The notes beneath the pieces are model-generated. The model saw only the letters and a list, made by a program, of their open reading frames with translations, did not search any database and was not told where the DNA came from. This document shows positions 41,860-50,287 of a stretch of 64,000 nucleotides of DNA, piece by piece. Positions within the stretch are counted from its first letter, which is position 1; the number at the start of each line of letters is the position of its first letter. Source of the DNA: Alistipes megaguti (GTDB lineage Bacteria; Bacteroidota; Bacteroidia; Bacteroidales; Rikenellaceae). Position numbers and translations under genes: made by a program. The stretch spans positions 2,712,076 through 2,776,075 of the forward strand of contig NZ_LR027382.1 of NCBI RefSeq assembly GCF_900604385.1, given 5' to 3'.

Positions 41860-42183
41860 ATGGACTTTCTTGCGCAATACAATCTGACGGGACTGGTGAT
41901 CGGCATTGCCACGTTCCTGATCATCGGGCTGTTTCATCCGCTGGTCATCAAGGGCGAATACTACTTCGGGGTGAAGATCTGGTGGATCTTCCTCGTCATG
42001 GGGCTGGCGGCCATCGCCGGCTCGATTGCCGTAAGGCACATTCTGTGGTCGACGCTGCTGGCCGTCTGGGGCGCCTCGTCGCTCTGGTCGATCGGCGAAC
42101 TCTTCGAACAGCGGCAGCGCGTCGCCAAGGGGTGGTTTCCGAAGAATCCCCGGCGAAACGCTCCGGAATCAACCCGCCAATAA
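41860..42183 (+). CDS. DUF4491 small membrane protein
   Basis: A 107-residue protein with three predicted TM helices (about 8-26, 40-57, 62-80). The family signature GLFHPLVIKGEYYFGVKIWW and the loop WSIGELFEQRQRVAKGWFPKNPRR at the C-terminus are both present. DUF4491 is common in Bacteroidota and Firmicutes and has no known function. It sits between a mechanosensitive channel and a CapA-like protein and is likely on the same transcript. Confidence 0.85.
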   Translation: MDFLAQYNLTGLVIGIATFLIIGLFHPLVIKGEYYFGVKIWWIFLVMGLAAIAGSIAVRHILWSTLLAVWGASSLWSIGELFEQRQRVAKGWFPKNPRRNAPESTRQ

Positions 42184-42262
42184 CCGCCCCGGCCAGGAAC
42201 TACCCTGCCGGTTCGATCCTGCCGCAACCCGAATCCCGAACCCCGAAATCCCAGTACTGAAG

Positions 42263-43360
42263 ATGACCCTGCGCCGAATCCGACCGCTCGCTTTCCTGCT
42301 GATTCTGGCAATATGCTGCACCCCTGCGGGACGTCCCGTCGAACACGCCGCACAACCGGACGGATGGTCCGGACCGGGACGCGTGCCGCCGCCCCAGCGG
42401 GTGCGCTTGTGGTTCGGCGGTGATGTCATGCAGCATCTGCCGCAGGTCGAGGCGGCCCGCCGCGGCACGGGTTTCGACTATGGCCCCGTTTTTGCAGCTC
42501 TGGCTCCCCGGATGCAGGCGGCCGACCTGGCGGTTGTCAATCTCGAAACGACGCTTACCCGCACGGCCCGCTATACGGGCTATCCGCTCTTCCGTTCGCC
42601 CGTAGCGCTGGCCGACGCCCTGCGCGAGGCGGGGGTCGATGTGGCCGTGATGGCCAACAACCACTGCTGCGACGGCGGAGCCGACGGAATCCGAACCGGC
42701 ATCGAGGAGTTGGACCGTTGTGGAATCCGACATACGGGAGTCTTTGTGGACAGTGTTGATTATCGGCAGAACAACCCGCTTTACCTCACGCGCCACGGCA
42801 TACGGATTGCGCTGGTCAACTACACGTACGGCACCAACGGCATGCCCGTTCCGCAGGGGATGATCGTCAACCGGATCGACACGCTGCAGATGGCGCGGGA
42901 TCTGGCGGCGGCACGGCGTCGGGGTGTCGATCTGATCGTCGCCTGCCTCCACTGGGGTGTGGAATACGAACGGCGGGCAAACGCCTCGCAGCGGCAGTTG
43001 GCCGCCTTCCTGCGCCGCCAGGGGGTCGCCGTGGTGGTCGGAAGCCATCCCCACGTGGTGCAGCCCTGGGAGGCGGACTCCTCGCACGTGGTGCTCTACT
43101 CGCTGGGAAATCTGGTCTCGAACCAGCGCCGCCGCTACACCGACGGCGGTCTGGTGGCCGAAGTCGAGGCCGTGCGCCATCCCGACGGCCGGATGACGTG
43201 CCGTCTGGAGACGACGCCCGTCTGGGTGGCCCTGCCCCGCTACCGCATCCTGCCGCCCGAAGCGGCCGACACGATGTCGCTGCCGGCGGCCTACGGACTG
43301 TTCCGGGCCGACGTCGAGGCTCTGACCGCATCCGGAAGCGGATATAAGAGAAGCAAATAG
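42263..43360 (+). CDS. CapA/PgsA-like (PGA_cap) exported metallophosphatase-fold protein
   Basis: A 365-residue exported lipoprotein-like protein: hydrophobic N-terminus LAFLLILAICC with possible lipid-acceptor Cys. The PGA_cap domain spans about 45-310: LWFGGDVMQHL, ADLAVVNLETTLT, DVAVMANNHCCDGG, DLIVACLHWGVEYERRA, VVGSHPHVVQPWEA and VLYSLGNLVSNQ. These are the metal-site motifs of the CapA family linked to poly-gamma-glutamate capsule. No capB/capC genes are present, so a true capsule role is doubtful. It probably cleaves or transfers on an unknown surface polymer. Confidence 0.88.
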   Translation: MTLRRIRPLAFLLILAICCTPAGRPVEHAAQPDGWSGPGRVPPPQRVRLWFGGDVMQHLPQVEAARRGTGFDYGPVFAALAPRMQAADLAVVNLETTLTRTARYTGYPLFRSPVALADALREAGVDVAVMANNHCCDGGADGIRTGIEELDRCGIRHTGVFVDSVDYRQNNPLYLTRHGIRIALVNYTYGTNGMPVPQGMIVNRIDTLQMARDLAAARRRGVDLIVACLHWGVEYERRANASQRQLAAFLRRQGVAVVVGSHPHVVQPWEADSSHVVLYSLGNLVSNQRRRYTDGGLVAEVEAVRHPDGRMTCRLETTPVWVALPRYRILPPEAADTMSLPAAYGLFRADVEALTASGSGYKRSK

Positions 43361-43387
43361 AGGCATAAAAACTATCGATCGGAATTT

Positions 43388-43420
43388 TTTGGCGAAGTGT
43401 CGGAAAATCGCTTATCTTTG
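43388..43420 (+). promoter_or_regulatory. Promoter of rubrerythrin gene
   Basis: TTTG (43388-43391), a 21-base spacer, then TATCTTTG (43413-43420); the ATG is 49 bases downstream. Confidence 0.82.
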
Positions 43421-43468
43421 CACAAGGAACCAAACAGACGAACATTCACACACTTAAACATTATAGTT

Positions 43469-44047
43469 ATGGAAAAGAGCATCAAAGGTACGCGAACCGA
43501 ACAGAATCTGTTGAAGGCATTTGCCGGCGAGAGCCAGGCCCGCAGCCGTTACGTCTTCTTCTCGAGCAAGGCCAAAAAGGAGGGCTACGAACAGATTGCC
43601 GGCGTCTTCGCCGAGACGGCCGAGCAGGAGAAGGAGCACGCCGAGCGTTTCTTCAAGTTCCTCGAGGGCGGTGACGTGACCATCACGGCCAGCTACCCCA
43701 CCGGTCCGATCGGCACCACGGCCGAGAACCTGTTGGCTGCCGCGAAGGGTGAGAATGAAGAGTGGGACGTGCTCTACCGCGAATTTGCCCAGGTGGCCGA
43801 CGAGGAGGGTTTCCCCGAGATTGCCGCAGCGTTCCGCATGATTTCGATCGTCGAGGCCGAGCACGAGCGCCGTTATCTGAAGCTGCTGAGCCGCCTCACG
43901 GACGGCAACTTCTTCAAGCGCGACGGCAAGATCTGGTGGCAGTGCCGCAACTGCGGTTTCATCATCGAGGCCGAGGAGGCTCCGAAACTCTGCCCGGCGT
44001 GCAAGCACCCGCAGTCGTACTTCGAACCCAAGAAGGAGAACTATTGA
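43469..44047 (+). CDS. rbr: Rubrerythrin
   Basis: The ATG at 43469 (MEKSIKGTRTEQNLLKAFAGESQARSRY) gives 192 residues, the standard size. The ferritin-like diiron domain (about 1-145) has ligand motifs in GESQAR, ETAEQEKEHAE and VEAEHERRY. The rubredoxin-like domain (about 155-190) has CRNCG and CPACKHP. It reduces hydrogen peroxide to water using NAD(P)H-derived electrons, a major oxidative-stress defence of anaerobes. It has its own promoter and terminator. Confidence 0.96.
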   Translation: MEKSIKGTRTEQNLLKAFAGESQARSRYVFFSSKAKKEGYEQIAGVFAETAEQEKEHAERFFKFLEGGDVTITASYPTGPIGTTAENLLAAAKGENEEWDVLYREFAQVADEEGFPEIAAAFRMISIVEAEHERRYLKLLSRLTDGNFFKRDGKIWWQCRNCGFIIEAEEAPKLCPACKHPQSYFEPKKENY

Positions 44048-44086
44048 TTCATCGCACGGCCGGTTCCGCACCGGTTCCGGCATCGG

Positions 44087-44118
44087 GTCCCGTTCCTCGC
44101 CGAGGAGCGGGACTTTTT
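44087..44118 (+). terminator. Rubrerythrin terminator
   Basis: GTCCCGTTCCTC (44087-44098) pairs with GAGGAGCGGGAC (44102-44113), one G-U pair, 3-base loop, followed by five T. Confidence 0.85.
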
Positions 44119-44358
44119 GTTGGGGCGTACGGCGTCGGCGGCTGGAGGCTCCGTGTGGTGACCGTCGCCTCGGAGGGGAGCGTTGTGGCCGCATGGGCGG
44201 ATCAAGGGCTGCATGCGGAGCTCCGGAAGGCGGCGTCGGCGGGCCCGGCGACGGTGAAGCCTCGGTTGCATCCCTTCTTGAGGCGACACCGTCGGGTGAA
44301 TCGGGATACATGCACAAATATTCAGCCTTCAGAAGGGGGAAAATCCGGAATTTCTCCG

Positions 44359-44366
44359 TATCTTTG
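44359..44366 (+). promoter_or_regulatory. -7 element for ettA
   Basis: TATCTTTG, 32 bases before the ettA ATG. No TTTG at the -33 distance. Confidence 0.55.
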
Positions 44367-44398
44367 GCGGAAAACCGAAAAATTTTCCAAAAAACCCT

Positions 44399-46072
44399 AT
44401 GGCAGACGAAAAAATCATCTTCTCGATGGTCGGCGTGAGCAAGACCTTCCCCAATCAGAAACGAGTCCTGAACAACATCTACCTCTCGTTCTTCTACGGG
44501 GCCAAGATCGGCATCATCGGTCTGAACGGCGCGGGCAAGTCCACGCTCATGAAGATCATCGCCGGCATCGACAAGAACTACGAGGGCGAAGTGGTCTTCT
44601 CGCCCGGATACACGGTGGGCTACCTCGAGCAGGAACCCAAACTCGACGACTCGAAAACCGTCCGCGAGGTGGTCGAAGAGGGATGCGCCTCGACGGTCGC
44701 CCTGCTGAAGGAGTACGAGGAGATCAACATGAAGCTCTGCGAGCCGATGGACGACGATACGATGGCCCGTCTGATCGAACGTCAGGGCGAACTCTACGAG
44801 CAGATCGACCATGTCAACGGCTGGGAGTTGGACAGCGTGCTGGAGCGTGCGATGGATGCGCTGCGCTGCCCCGATCCGGATCAGTCGGTGAAGGTGCTCT
44901 CGGGTGGTGAGCGCCGCCGCGTGGCGCTGTGCCGCCTGCTGCTGCAGCAGCCCGACGTGCTGCTTCTGGACGAGCCCACGAACCACCTCGATGCCGAGTC
45001 GATCGACTGGCTGGAGCAACACCTGCGCCAGTACAAGGGTACGGTGATCGCCGTGACGCACGACCGTTACTTCCTGGACAACGTCGCCGGCTGGATCCTC
45101 GAACTGGACCGCGGCGAGGGCATTCCCTGGAAAGGCAACTACTCGGGATGGCTCGAGCAGAAGACCAAGCGCATGGCCATGGAGGAGAAGCAGGAGTCGA
45201 AGCGCCGCAAGACGCTCGAACGCGAGCTGGAGTGGGTGCGCATGTCTCCGTCGGGCCGCCACGCCAAGTCGAAGGCGCGTCTGTCGGCCTACGACAAACT
45301 GATGAACGAGGATACGAAGCAGAAGGAGGAGAAGCTCGAGATCTTCATCCCGAACGGCCCGCGTCTGGGCGACGTGGTGATCGAGGCGCACGATGTCTCG
45401 AAGGCCTTCGGCGACCGCGTGTTGTATGAGCATCTGGAGTTCTCGCTGCCGCCCGCCGGCATCGTCGGCGTCATCGGCCCCAACGGAACGGGCAAGACCA
45501 CGCTCTTCCGCATGATCATGGGCCTCGAACAGCCGACGAGCGGTTCGTTCCGCGTGGGCCCCACGGTCAAACTGGCCTACGTCGATCAGCAGCACAAGTC
45601 GATCGACCCGGAGAAGACGGTCTTCGAGGTGATCTCGGGCGGTGTGGACCTCATCACGCTGGGCAACCGGCAGGTCAACGCCCGCGCCTATGTCGCGCGG
45701 TTCAACTTCTCGGGCGCCGATCAGGAGAAGAAGTGCGGCATGCTCTCGGGCGGCGAACGCAACCGTCTTCACCTGGCCCTGGCGCTCAAGGAGGAGGGCA
45801 ATGTCCTGCTGCTCGACGAGCCGACGAACGACATCGACGTCAATACGCTGCGGGCGCTGGAGGAGGGTCTCGAAAACTTCGCCGGGTGTGCGGTCGTCAT
45901 CTCGCACGACCGTTGGTTCCTGGACCGCATCGCCACGCACATCCTCTCGTTCGAGGGCGACTCGAAGGTGGTCTTCTACCAGGGCACCTACTCTGAATAC
46001 GAGGCCTGGAAACGGGCCCAGGGCGGCGATACGGAGCCCCACCGTGTGAAGTACAAGAAACTCATGGCCTGA
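44399..46072 (+). CDS. ettA: ABC-F translational throttle protein EttA
   Basis: A 557-residue soluble protein with two ABC ATPase domains and no membrane segment. Domain 1 has Walker A GLNGAGKSTLMK and signature LSGGERRRVALCRLLL. Domain 2 has Walker A GPNGTGKTTLF, signature LSGGERNRLHLALAL and Walker B LLLDEPTNDID. The EttA-type arm and the linker with WVRMSPSGRHAKSKARLSAYDKL lie between them. It binds the ribosomal E site and gates entry to elongation according to the ATP/ADP ratio. It heads an apparent operon with a small lipoprotein (4 bases downstream) and hisS. Confidence 0.95.
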   Translation: MADEKIIFSMVGVSKTFPNQKRVLNNIYLSFFYGAKIGIIGLNGAGKSTLMKIIAGIDKNYEGEVVFSPGYTVGYLEQEPKLDDSKTVREVVEEGCASTVALLKEYEEINMKLCEPMDDDTMARLIERQGELYEQIDHVNGWELDSVLERAMDALRCPDPDQSVKVLSGGERRRVALCRLLLQQPDVLLLDEPTNHLDAESIDWLEQHLRQYKGTVIAVTHDRYFLDNVAGWILELDRGEGIPWKGNYSGWLEQKTKRMAMEEKQESKRRKTLERELEWVRMSPSGRHAKSKARLSAYDKLMNEDTKQKEEKLEIFIPNGPRLGDVVIEAHDVSKAFGDRVLYEHLEFSLPPAGIVGVIGPNGTGKTTLFRMIMGLEQPTSGSFRVGPTVKLAYVDQQHKSIDPEKTVFEVISGGVDLITLGNRQVNARAYVARFNFSGADQEKKCGMLSGGERNRLHLALALKEEGNVLLLDEPTNDIDVNTLRALEEGLENFAGCAVVISHDRWFLDRIATHILSFEGDSKVVFYQGTYSEYEAWKRAQGGDTEPHRVKYKKLMA

Positions 46073-46076
46073 TAAA

Positions 46077-46610
46077 ATGCGCATCGCAGCCTTTTTCCTG
46101 CTCTGCCTGGGGCTTTTCTCATGCGGGATGCCGGCCAATCGTCCGGTCGATGTGTTTGTCTGGGACCAACTCCTTGCCCACGAAGATCCGAACCAGGTGG
46201 AACCGGTCGGAAAGTGCGATGTCGACGGATTCCTCGCCGAAATGGAACGGTTCCCCTGGCACGATCAGGCGGGCGAGGCGCTGAAGATCAGAAAAAACTC
46301 CCCTACCCTGTCGGTGACGGATTTGAAGTCTGACCGTTCCTTTTTCATTTCGCCTGCCGTTGACGACAAGGGCCGGTTGGGCTATTTCGTCGGATATGTC
46401 TATCCCGGAGAGGAGGGAACGCGGGCACGGCGCTACGTGAACATGTATGAGGTGGAACAAATGGAGGCGATCCGCGAAATGGTCGTCCTGTTCTTCCGAC
46501 GCGATGAGGTGGCATTGAAGCGCCTGCTCGGGAAGTTCCCCAAATACATGGATGCCCGGGATAACACCGATTGGGAAAAATACCTGAAAATGAAACAAAA
46601 ATTCATATAA
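46077..46610 (+). CDS. Small lipoprotein of unknown function
   Basis: A 177-residue protein. The signal peptide MRIAAFFLLCLGLFSC has lipobox GLFSC, so it is predicted to be lipidated. The mature part has no domain I recognise; it is hydrophilic, with FLAEMERFPWHDQAGEALKI and a helical Lys/Arg-rich C-terminus (DWEKYLKMKQKFI). It begins 4 bases after the ettA stop and ends 4 bases before hisS, so it is translated from the same transcript as these two translation genes. That linkage may be incidental. Confidence 0.8.
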   Translation: MRIAAFFLLCLGLFSCGMPANRPVDVFVWDQLLAHEDPNQVEPVGKCDVDGFLAEMERFPWHDQAGEALKIRKNSPTLSVTDLKSDRSFFISPAVDDKGRLGYFVGYVYPGEEGTRARRYVNMYEVEQMEAIREMVVLFFRRDEVALKRLLGKFPKYMDARDNTDWEKYLKMKQKFI

Positions 46611-46614
46611 TAGT

Positions 46615-47961
46615 ATGTCACAACAGAAACCTTCCATACCCAAGGGTACGCGCGACTTCTCCCCGGCGGAGATGATGCGCCGCCAGTATATCTTTGACAC
46701 CGTGAAGCGGGTCTTCCGTACCTACGGATTCGCTCCGCTGGAGACCCCGGCCATGGAGAACCTCTCGACGCTGCTGGGCAAATACGGCGACGAGGGCGAC
46801 AAGCTCCTCTTCAAGATCCTCAATTCGGGCGACTACGCCGCGGGGCTGACGGACGACGAGGTGCGTCAGGCCTCGAAGATCTGCGAGAAGGGATTGCGCT
46901 ACGACCTGACGGTCCCCTTTGCCCGCTACGTCGTGCAGCATCAGGGCGAGTTGACCTTCCCCTTCAAGCGTTACCAGATTCAGCCCGTCTGGCGGGCCGA
47001 TCGTCCCCAGAAGGGCCGCTATCGCGAGTTCTACCAGTGCGACGTCGATGTAATCGGCACGCGTTCGCTGTTGTGCGAGGTCGAACTGGTGGAGATCGTC
47101 GAGCGGGTCTTCAAGGCGCTGGGCATCCGCGTGGCGCTGAAGATGAACAACCGCAAGATCCTCTACGGCATTGCCGAGGCCATCGGCCATGCCGACAAGA
47201 TGATGGATATCACGGTAGCCATTGACAAGCTCGAAAAGATCGGGCTGGAGAACGTCAAGGCCGAACTCCTCGAACGCGGTCTGGAGCAGACGGCGGTCGA
47301 CCGACTTCAGCCGATTCTCGAACTGAGCGGCGACAATCACCAGAAGCTCAGTCAGCTGCGTGAGGTGCTGGCTGCGTCGGAGACCGGTCTGAAGGGCATC
47401 GAAGAGATGGAGACCATCTTCGGACATGTCGAGCGGCTGGGGATCGACCTCCAGGTGGAGCTCGACCTTTCGCTGGCACGCGGTTTGAACTACTATACGG
47501 GAGCCATCTTCGAGGTCAAGGCGCTGGATTTTGCCATCGGTTCGATCTGCGGAGGCGGCCGCTACGACGATCTGACCGGTATTTTCGGTCTGCCCAATCT
47601 CTCGGGCGTGGGCATCTCGTTCGGCGCCGACCGCATCTACGACGTGATGACCGGGCTCGGACTCTTCCCCGAAGAGGTGAACTGCACAACCCGGGTGCTT
47701 TTCACGAATCTCGGAACGGCGGAACAGGCCGCCGTGCTGCCGCTGCTGCGCACGCTGCGCGGTGAGGGGATCTCGGCCGAAATCTATCCCGAAGCCGGAA
47801 AGATGAAGAAGCAGATGGAGTATGCCAACCGCCGCGCAATCCCCTATGTGGTGATCGTCGGATCACAGGAGATCGAGGCCGGAGCCGCTACGGTCAAGGA
47901 TATGCGTTCGGGCGAGCAGCGGCAGGTGCCCTTCGCGGAACTCGTGCAAGCGTTGTCCTGA
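46615..47961 (+). CDS. hisS: Histidyl-tRNA synthetase
   Basis: A 448-residue class II synthetase. Motif 1 region is PKGTRDFSPAEMMRRQYIFDTVKRVFRTYGF. Motif 2 is RYQIQPVWRADRPQKGRYREFYQCDVD with the ATP-binding Arg. The histidine-specific LARGLNYYTGAIFEV and motif 3 SGVGISFGADRIYDVM follow. The C-terminal anticodon-binding alpha/beta domain starts at about residue 350. A strong terminator follows, so the ettA-lipoprotein-hisS unit ends here. Confidence 0.97.
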   Translation: MSQQKPSIPKGTRDFSPAEMMRRQYIFDTVKRVFRTYGFAPLETPAMENLSTLLGKYGDEGDKLLFKILNSGDYAAGLTDDEVRQASKICEKGLRYDLTVPFARYVVQHQGELTFPFKRYQIQPVWRADRPQKGRYREFYQCDVDVIGTRSLLCEVELVEIVERVFKALGIRVALKMNNRKILYGIAEAIGHADKMMDITVAIDKLEKIGLENVKAELLERGLEQTAVDRLQPILELSGDNHQKLSQLREVLAASETGLKGIEEMETIFGHVERLGIDLQVELDLSLARGLNYYTGAIFEVKALDFAIGSICGGGRYDDLTGIFGLPNLSGVGISFGADRIYDVMTGLGLFPEEVNCTTRVLFTNLGTAEQAAVLPLLRTLRGEGISAEIYPEAGKMKKQMEYANRRAIPYVVIVGSQEIEAGAATVKDMRSGEQRQVPFAELVQALS

Positions 47962-47972
47962 CAGGCTGATTC

Positions 47973-48002
47973 GGGGCTCCGCATGCGGGGCCCCTTCCTT
48001 TT
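47973..48002 (+). terminator. hisS terminator
   Basis: GGGGCTCC (47973-47980) pairs with GGGGCCCC (47987-47994), one G-U pair, loop GCATGC, followed by TTCCTTTT. Confidence 0.72.
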
Positions 48003-48022
48003 GGATAAGTAAGTACGGAATC

Positions 48023-49627
48023 ATGCGAAAAATTTGGATCATTCTGCTGTGTCTTTGCGGTGTGTCGACGCTGTCGGCCCAGGAGACACTCTCGGAGCAG
48101 GAGCTGCGGCAGGAAAATCTGCAGCAGTTTCAGAAACTGGCACAGGTCTACCGCTACCTCATGGGGCTCTATGTCGATGACGTGGAGATGAAGCCTGTGG
48201 TCGAGGGGGCCATTCGGGGCATGCTCGAGGAGCTGGATCCCCACTCGGCCTATCTCGATGCGGAGGAGATGCGCGGTGTCACGGAGAGTTTCGAAGGCGA
48301 ATTCAGCGGCATCGGTGTGGAGTTCAATGTCCTGCGTGACACGATCATCGTCGTGAATACGATCGCCGGAGGTCCGGCCGAGCGGGTCGGCGTGCGCGCC
48401 AACGACCGCATCGTGCGTATCGACACGTTGCAGGCCGTGGGCATGACCCGCACGGAGGTCCCCAAACACCTGCGCGGCAAGACCGGTACGAAGGTCGAAA
48501 TCGATGTCGTCCGTCACGGTACGCCCGGGCAGCTCCACTTTGTAATCGTACGCGACAGGATTCCGCTCAATACCGTCGATGCCGCCTACCGCGTCGGCGA
48601 CGACATCGGATACATCAAAGTCAACCGTTTCGGGCATACCACCATGGATGAATTCCGCGAGGGGTACCGGAAGATGGGCCGTCCGCAGAAGATGATCCTC
48701 GATCTGCGCGGAAACGGGGGCGGTCTGCTCGAACAGGCCATCGAAATGGCCGGATTCTTCCTGCCGCGCGGCGCCACGATCGTCTCCACCGAGGGACGGG
48801 CCATTCCCGCTTCGTCGTTCCGGGCACAGGCAAACGGCGAAGACCTGACGGGCGGTCTGGTGGTGCTGATCGACGAATCGTCGGCCTCGGCCTCGGAGAT
48901 CGTCTCCGGAGCCATTCAGGACTGGGACCGCGGCGTCATCATCGGTCGCCCGAGCTTCGGAAAGGGGCTCGTGCAGCGGCAGATCGGACTCTCGGACGGC
49001 TCGGCCGTGCGCATCACCGTGGCCCGTTACCATACCCCCTCGGGTCGCGTCATCCAGCGCCCCTACGAAAACGGAAAACGCCGCGAATATTACCTCGACC
49101 ATCTGCGCCGTTACGACGACGCGGTGCGGGATTCGCTCGACGCCCGGGCTCCGGAATTCCGTACGCTCCGCACCGGCCGCATCGTTTACGGCGGTGGCGG
49201 AATCCGTCCCGACATCCTCGTCGAGGCCGATACGACCGGCTATTCGGACTATTATGCCGAATTGATTCGCCGGGGTGTTGTGGCCGAATTCGTTAACGAC
49301 TGGCTCGACCGTTCGCGCGACTCGCTCTCGCGTGCTTTCCCGACGTTCGAAAGTCTGGATGCCGGGTTTGAACCCTCCGGTGAGCTTCTCGGAAAACTTG
49401 CTGATTTGGGCGCCAAACGAGGCGTAAATTTCGATAAGAAGGGATTCGAAATCTCCAGCCGGTTGATGGGAGTGCAGTTGAAAGCGCTTGCCGCTCAGCG
49501 ACTTTTCGGCATGGAGGCCTATTTCCGCGTGATCAATCCCCGCCTGAGCCCCGCCTATCGGCAGGCCGTAGCCCTTCTCCAGGCGTGGGATCAACGGGGC
49601 AAACCCTTGCTCGATCCCAAAAAATAG
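48023..49627 (+). CDS. C-terminal processing protease (S41 family, CtpA-like)
   Basis: A 534-residue exported serine protease. Signal peptide ends near SAQE (about 20). The PDZ domain (about 90-180) carries GIGVEF and AGGPAERVGVRANDRIVRID. The protease core has GYIKVNRFG, LDLRGNGGGLLEQAIEMA and SSASASEIVSGA. Ser289 and Lys314 (GKGLVQ) form the catalytic pair, 25 residues apart as in characterised CtpB proteases. It trims C-termini of periplasmic substrates. The C-terminal 150 residues resemble the Bacteroidota extension. It has its own region and no clear partner. Confidence 0.93.
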   Translation: MRKIWIILLCLCGVSTLSAQETLSEQELRQENLQQFQKLAQVYRYLMGLYVDDVEMKPVVEGAIRGMLEELDPHSAYLDAEEMRGVTESFEGEFSGIGVEFNVLRDTIIVVNTIAGGPAERVGVRANDRIVRIDTLQAVGMTRTEVPKHLRGKTGTKVEIDVVRHGTPGQLHFVIVRDRIPLNTVDAAYRVGDDIGYIKVNRFGHTTMDEFREGYRKMGRPQKMILDLRGNGGGLLEQAIEMAGFFLPRGATIVSTEGRAIPASSFRAQANGEDLTGGLVVLIDESSASASEIVSGAIQDWDRGVIIGRPSFGKGLVQRQIGLSDGSAVRITVARYHTPSGRVIQRPYENGKRREYYLDHLRRYDDAVRDSLDARAPEFRTLRTGRIVYGGGGIRPDILVEADTTGYSDYYAELIRRGVVAEFVNDWLDRSRDSLSRAFPTFESLDAGFEPSGELLGKLADLGAKRGVNFDKKGFEISSRLMGVQLKALAAQRLFGMEAYFRVINPRLSPAYRQAVALLQAWDQRGKPLLDPKK

Positions 49628-49636
49628 AGGCGGAAG

Positions 49637-49679
49637 TTTGGTGTTTTGTAAACTTTTTCGTATATTCGTATATACGAAT
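49637..49679 (+). promoter_or_regulatory. Promoter with palindromic operator of the DUF3276 gene
   Basis: TTTG (49637-49640), 20 bases, then TATATTCG (49661-49668, one mismatch from TAnnTTTG). A perfect 16-base palindrome ATTCGTATATACGAAT (49664-49679) covers the end of the -7 element and the expected start site. TTCGTATA occurs twice as a direct repeat here. This fits repressor control, possibly autoregulation. Confidence 0.6.
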
Positions 49680-49721
49680 CCGACGAACAAGACCGTCGGA
49701 GCTAACTAAAAACAAAGTCCC

Positions 49722-50018
49722 ATGTTAACCCCAACCCAACCGCGACGCGAAAACGAGGATTATGGAGATCAGATTCTCTCCAAGGCCGTTAAGGCCGGCC
49801 GTCGCACCTATTTCTTCGATGTCAGGGCTACACGCGGCGACGATTGGTTCCTGACCATTACCGAAAGCCGTAAGATTACGGCACCCGACGGTTCGTCCTC
49901 CTACGACCGTCACAAGATCTTCCTCTACAAGGAGGATTTTACCAAATTTTCGGAAGGTCTCGGTGAGGTCGTCGACTTCATTCGCCGTAGCAAAGGGATT
50001 CCCGAACCGGCGAAATGA
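49722..50018 (+). CDS. DUF3276 (Pur-alpha-like) nucleic-acid-binding protein
   Basis: A 98-residue protein matching DUF3276/PUR_DNA_RNA-bd: AGRRTYFFDVRATRGDDWFLTITESRK, followed by a variable loop and YDRHKIFLYKEDFTKFSEGLGEVVDFIRR. The pattern is one Whirly-like PUR repeat of four strands and a helix, which binds single-stranded DNA or RNA in Pur-alpha homologues. It is conserved across Bacteroidota; the cellular role is not established. It has a private promoter with a palindrome and a strong terminator. Confidence 0.88.
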   Translation: MLTPTQPRRENEDYGDQILSKAVKAGRRTYFFDVRATRGDDWFLTITESRKITAPDGSSSYDRHKIFLYKEDFTKFSEGLGEVVDFIRRSKGIPEPAK

Positions 50019-50037
50019 GTCCCGTGGCCCCACGGAA

Positions 50038-50078
50038 CAGAGGCTCTTCGGCCCATTGGCCGAAGAGCCTCTGTTTTT
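50038..50078 (+). terminator. DUF3276 gene terminator
   Basis: Perfect 16-bp stem (50038-50053 with 50058-50073), loop CATT, then five T. Confidence 0.92.
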
Positions 50079-50110
50079 GCCGAAGCGCCGGGCGCGTATG
50101 ACCCCTTCCT

Positions 50111-50140
50111 TTTGTTTTGTCCATATTTTTCGTATCTTTG
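50111..50140 (+). promoter_or_regulatory. Promoter of DUF368-aroE unit
   Basis: TTTG (50111-50114), 18 bases, then TATCTTTG (50133-50140). The spacer is one base short of the usual 19-21. The leader to the ATG at 50271 is 130 bases and contains a 17-base tandem repeat at the start codon. Confidence 0.65.
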
Positions 50141-50253
50141 CCTCCCGATGAATCCGGCCCCGGGCGACGTTCGCCCGCCGGAGGGTGGACGGCATGGCAC
50201 AGCCGCGTGGTCCGCTTCCGCAGGTCCGGATGATAAACGGTTAAACTGCCATT

Positions 50254-50287
50254 ATGAAATTTTCTCGTATATGAAATTTTCTCGTAA
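50254..50287 (+). repeat. 17-base tandem duplication across the DUF368 start codon
   Basis: 50254-50270 and 50271-50287 are the same ATGAAATTTTCTCGTAw sequence, differing only in the last base. The first copy creates an out-of-frame six-codon frame (MKFSRI) whose TGA (50272-50274) overlaps the real ATG (50271-50273). Confidence 0.85.

Larger units (their letters stand above)
44048..44398. other. Intergenic region between rubrerythrin and ettA
   Basis: Besides the rubrerythrin terminator and the ettA -7 element, annotated separately, I see no gene or repeat in these 351 bases. The G+C-rich middle (about 44120-44330) gives only shadow reading frames. Confidence 0.6.

Noticed and set aside
43454..46138. 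894-codon minus-strand open frame
   Set aside because: Antisense shadow of rubrerythrin and ettA.
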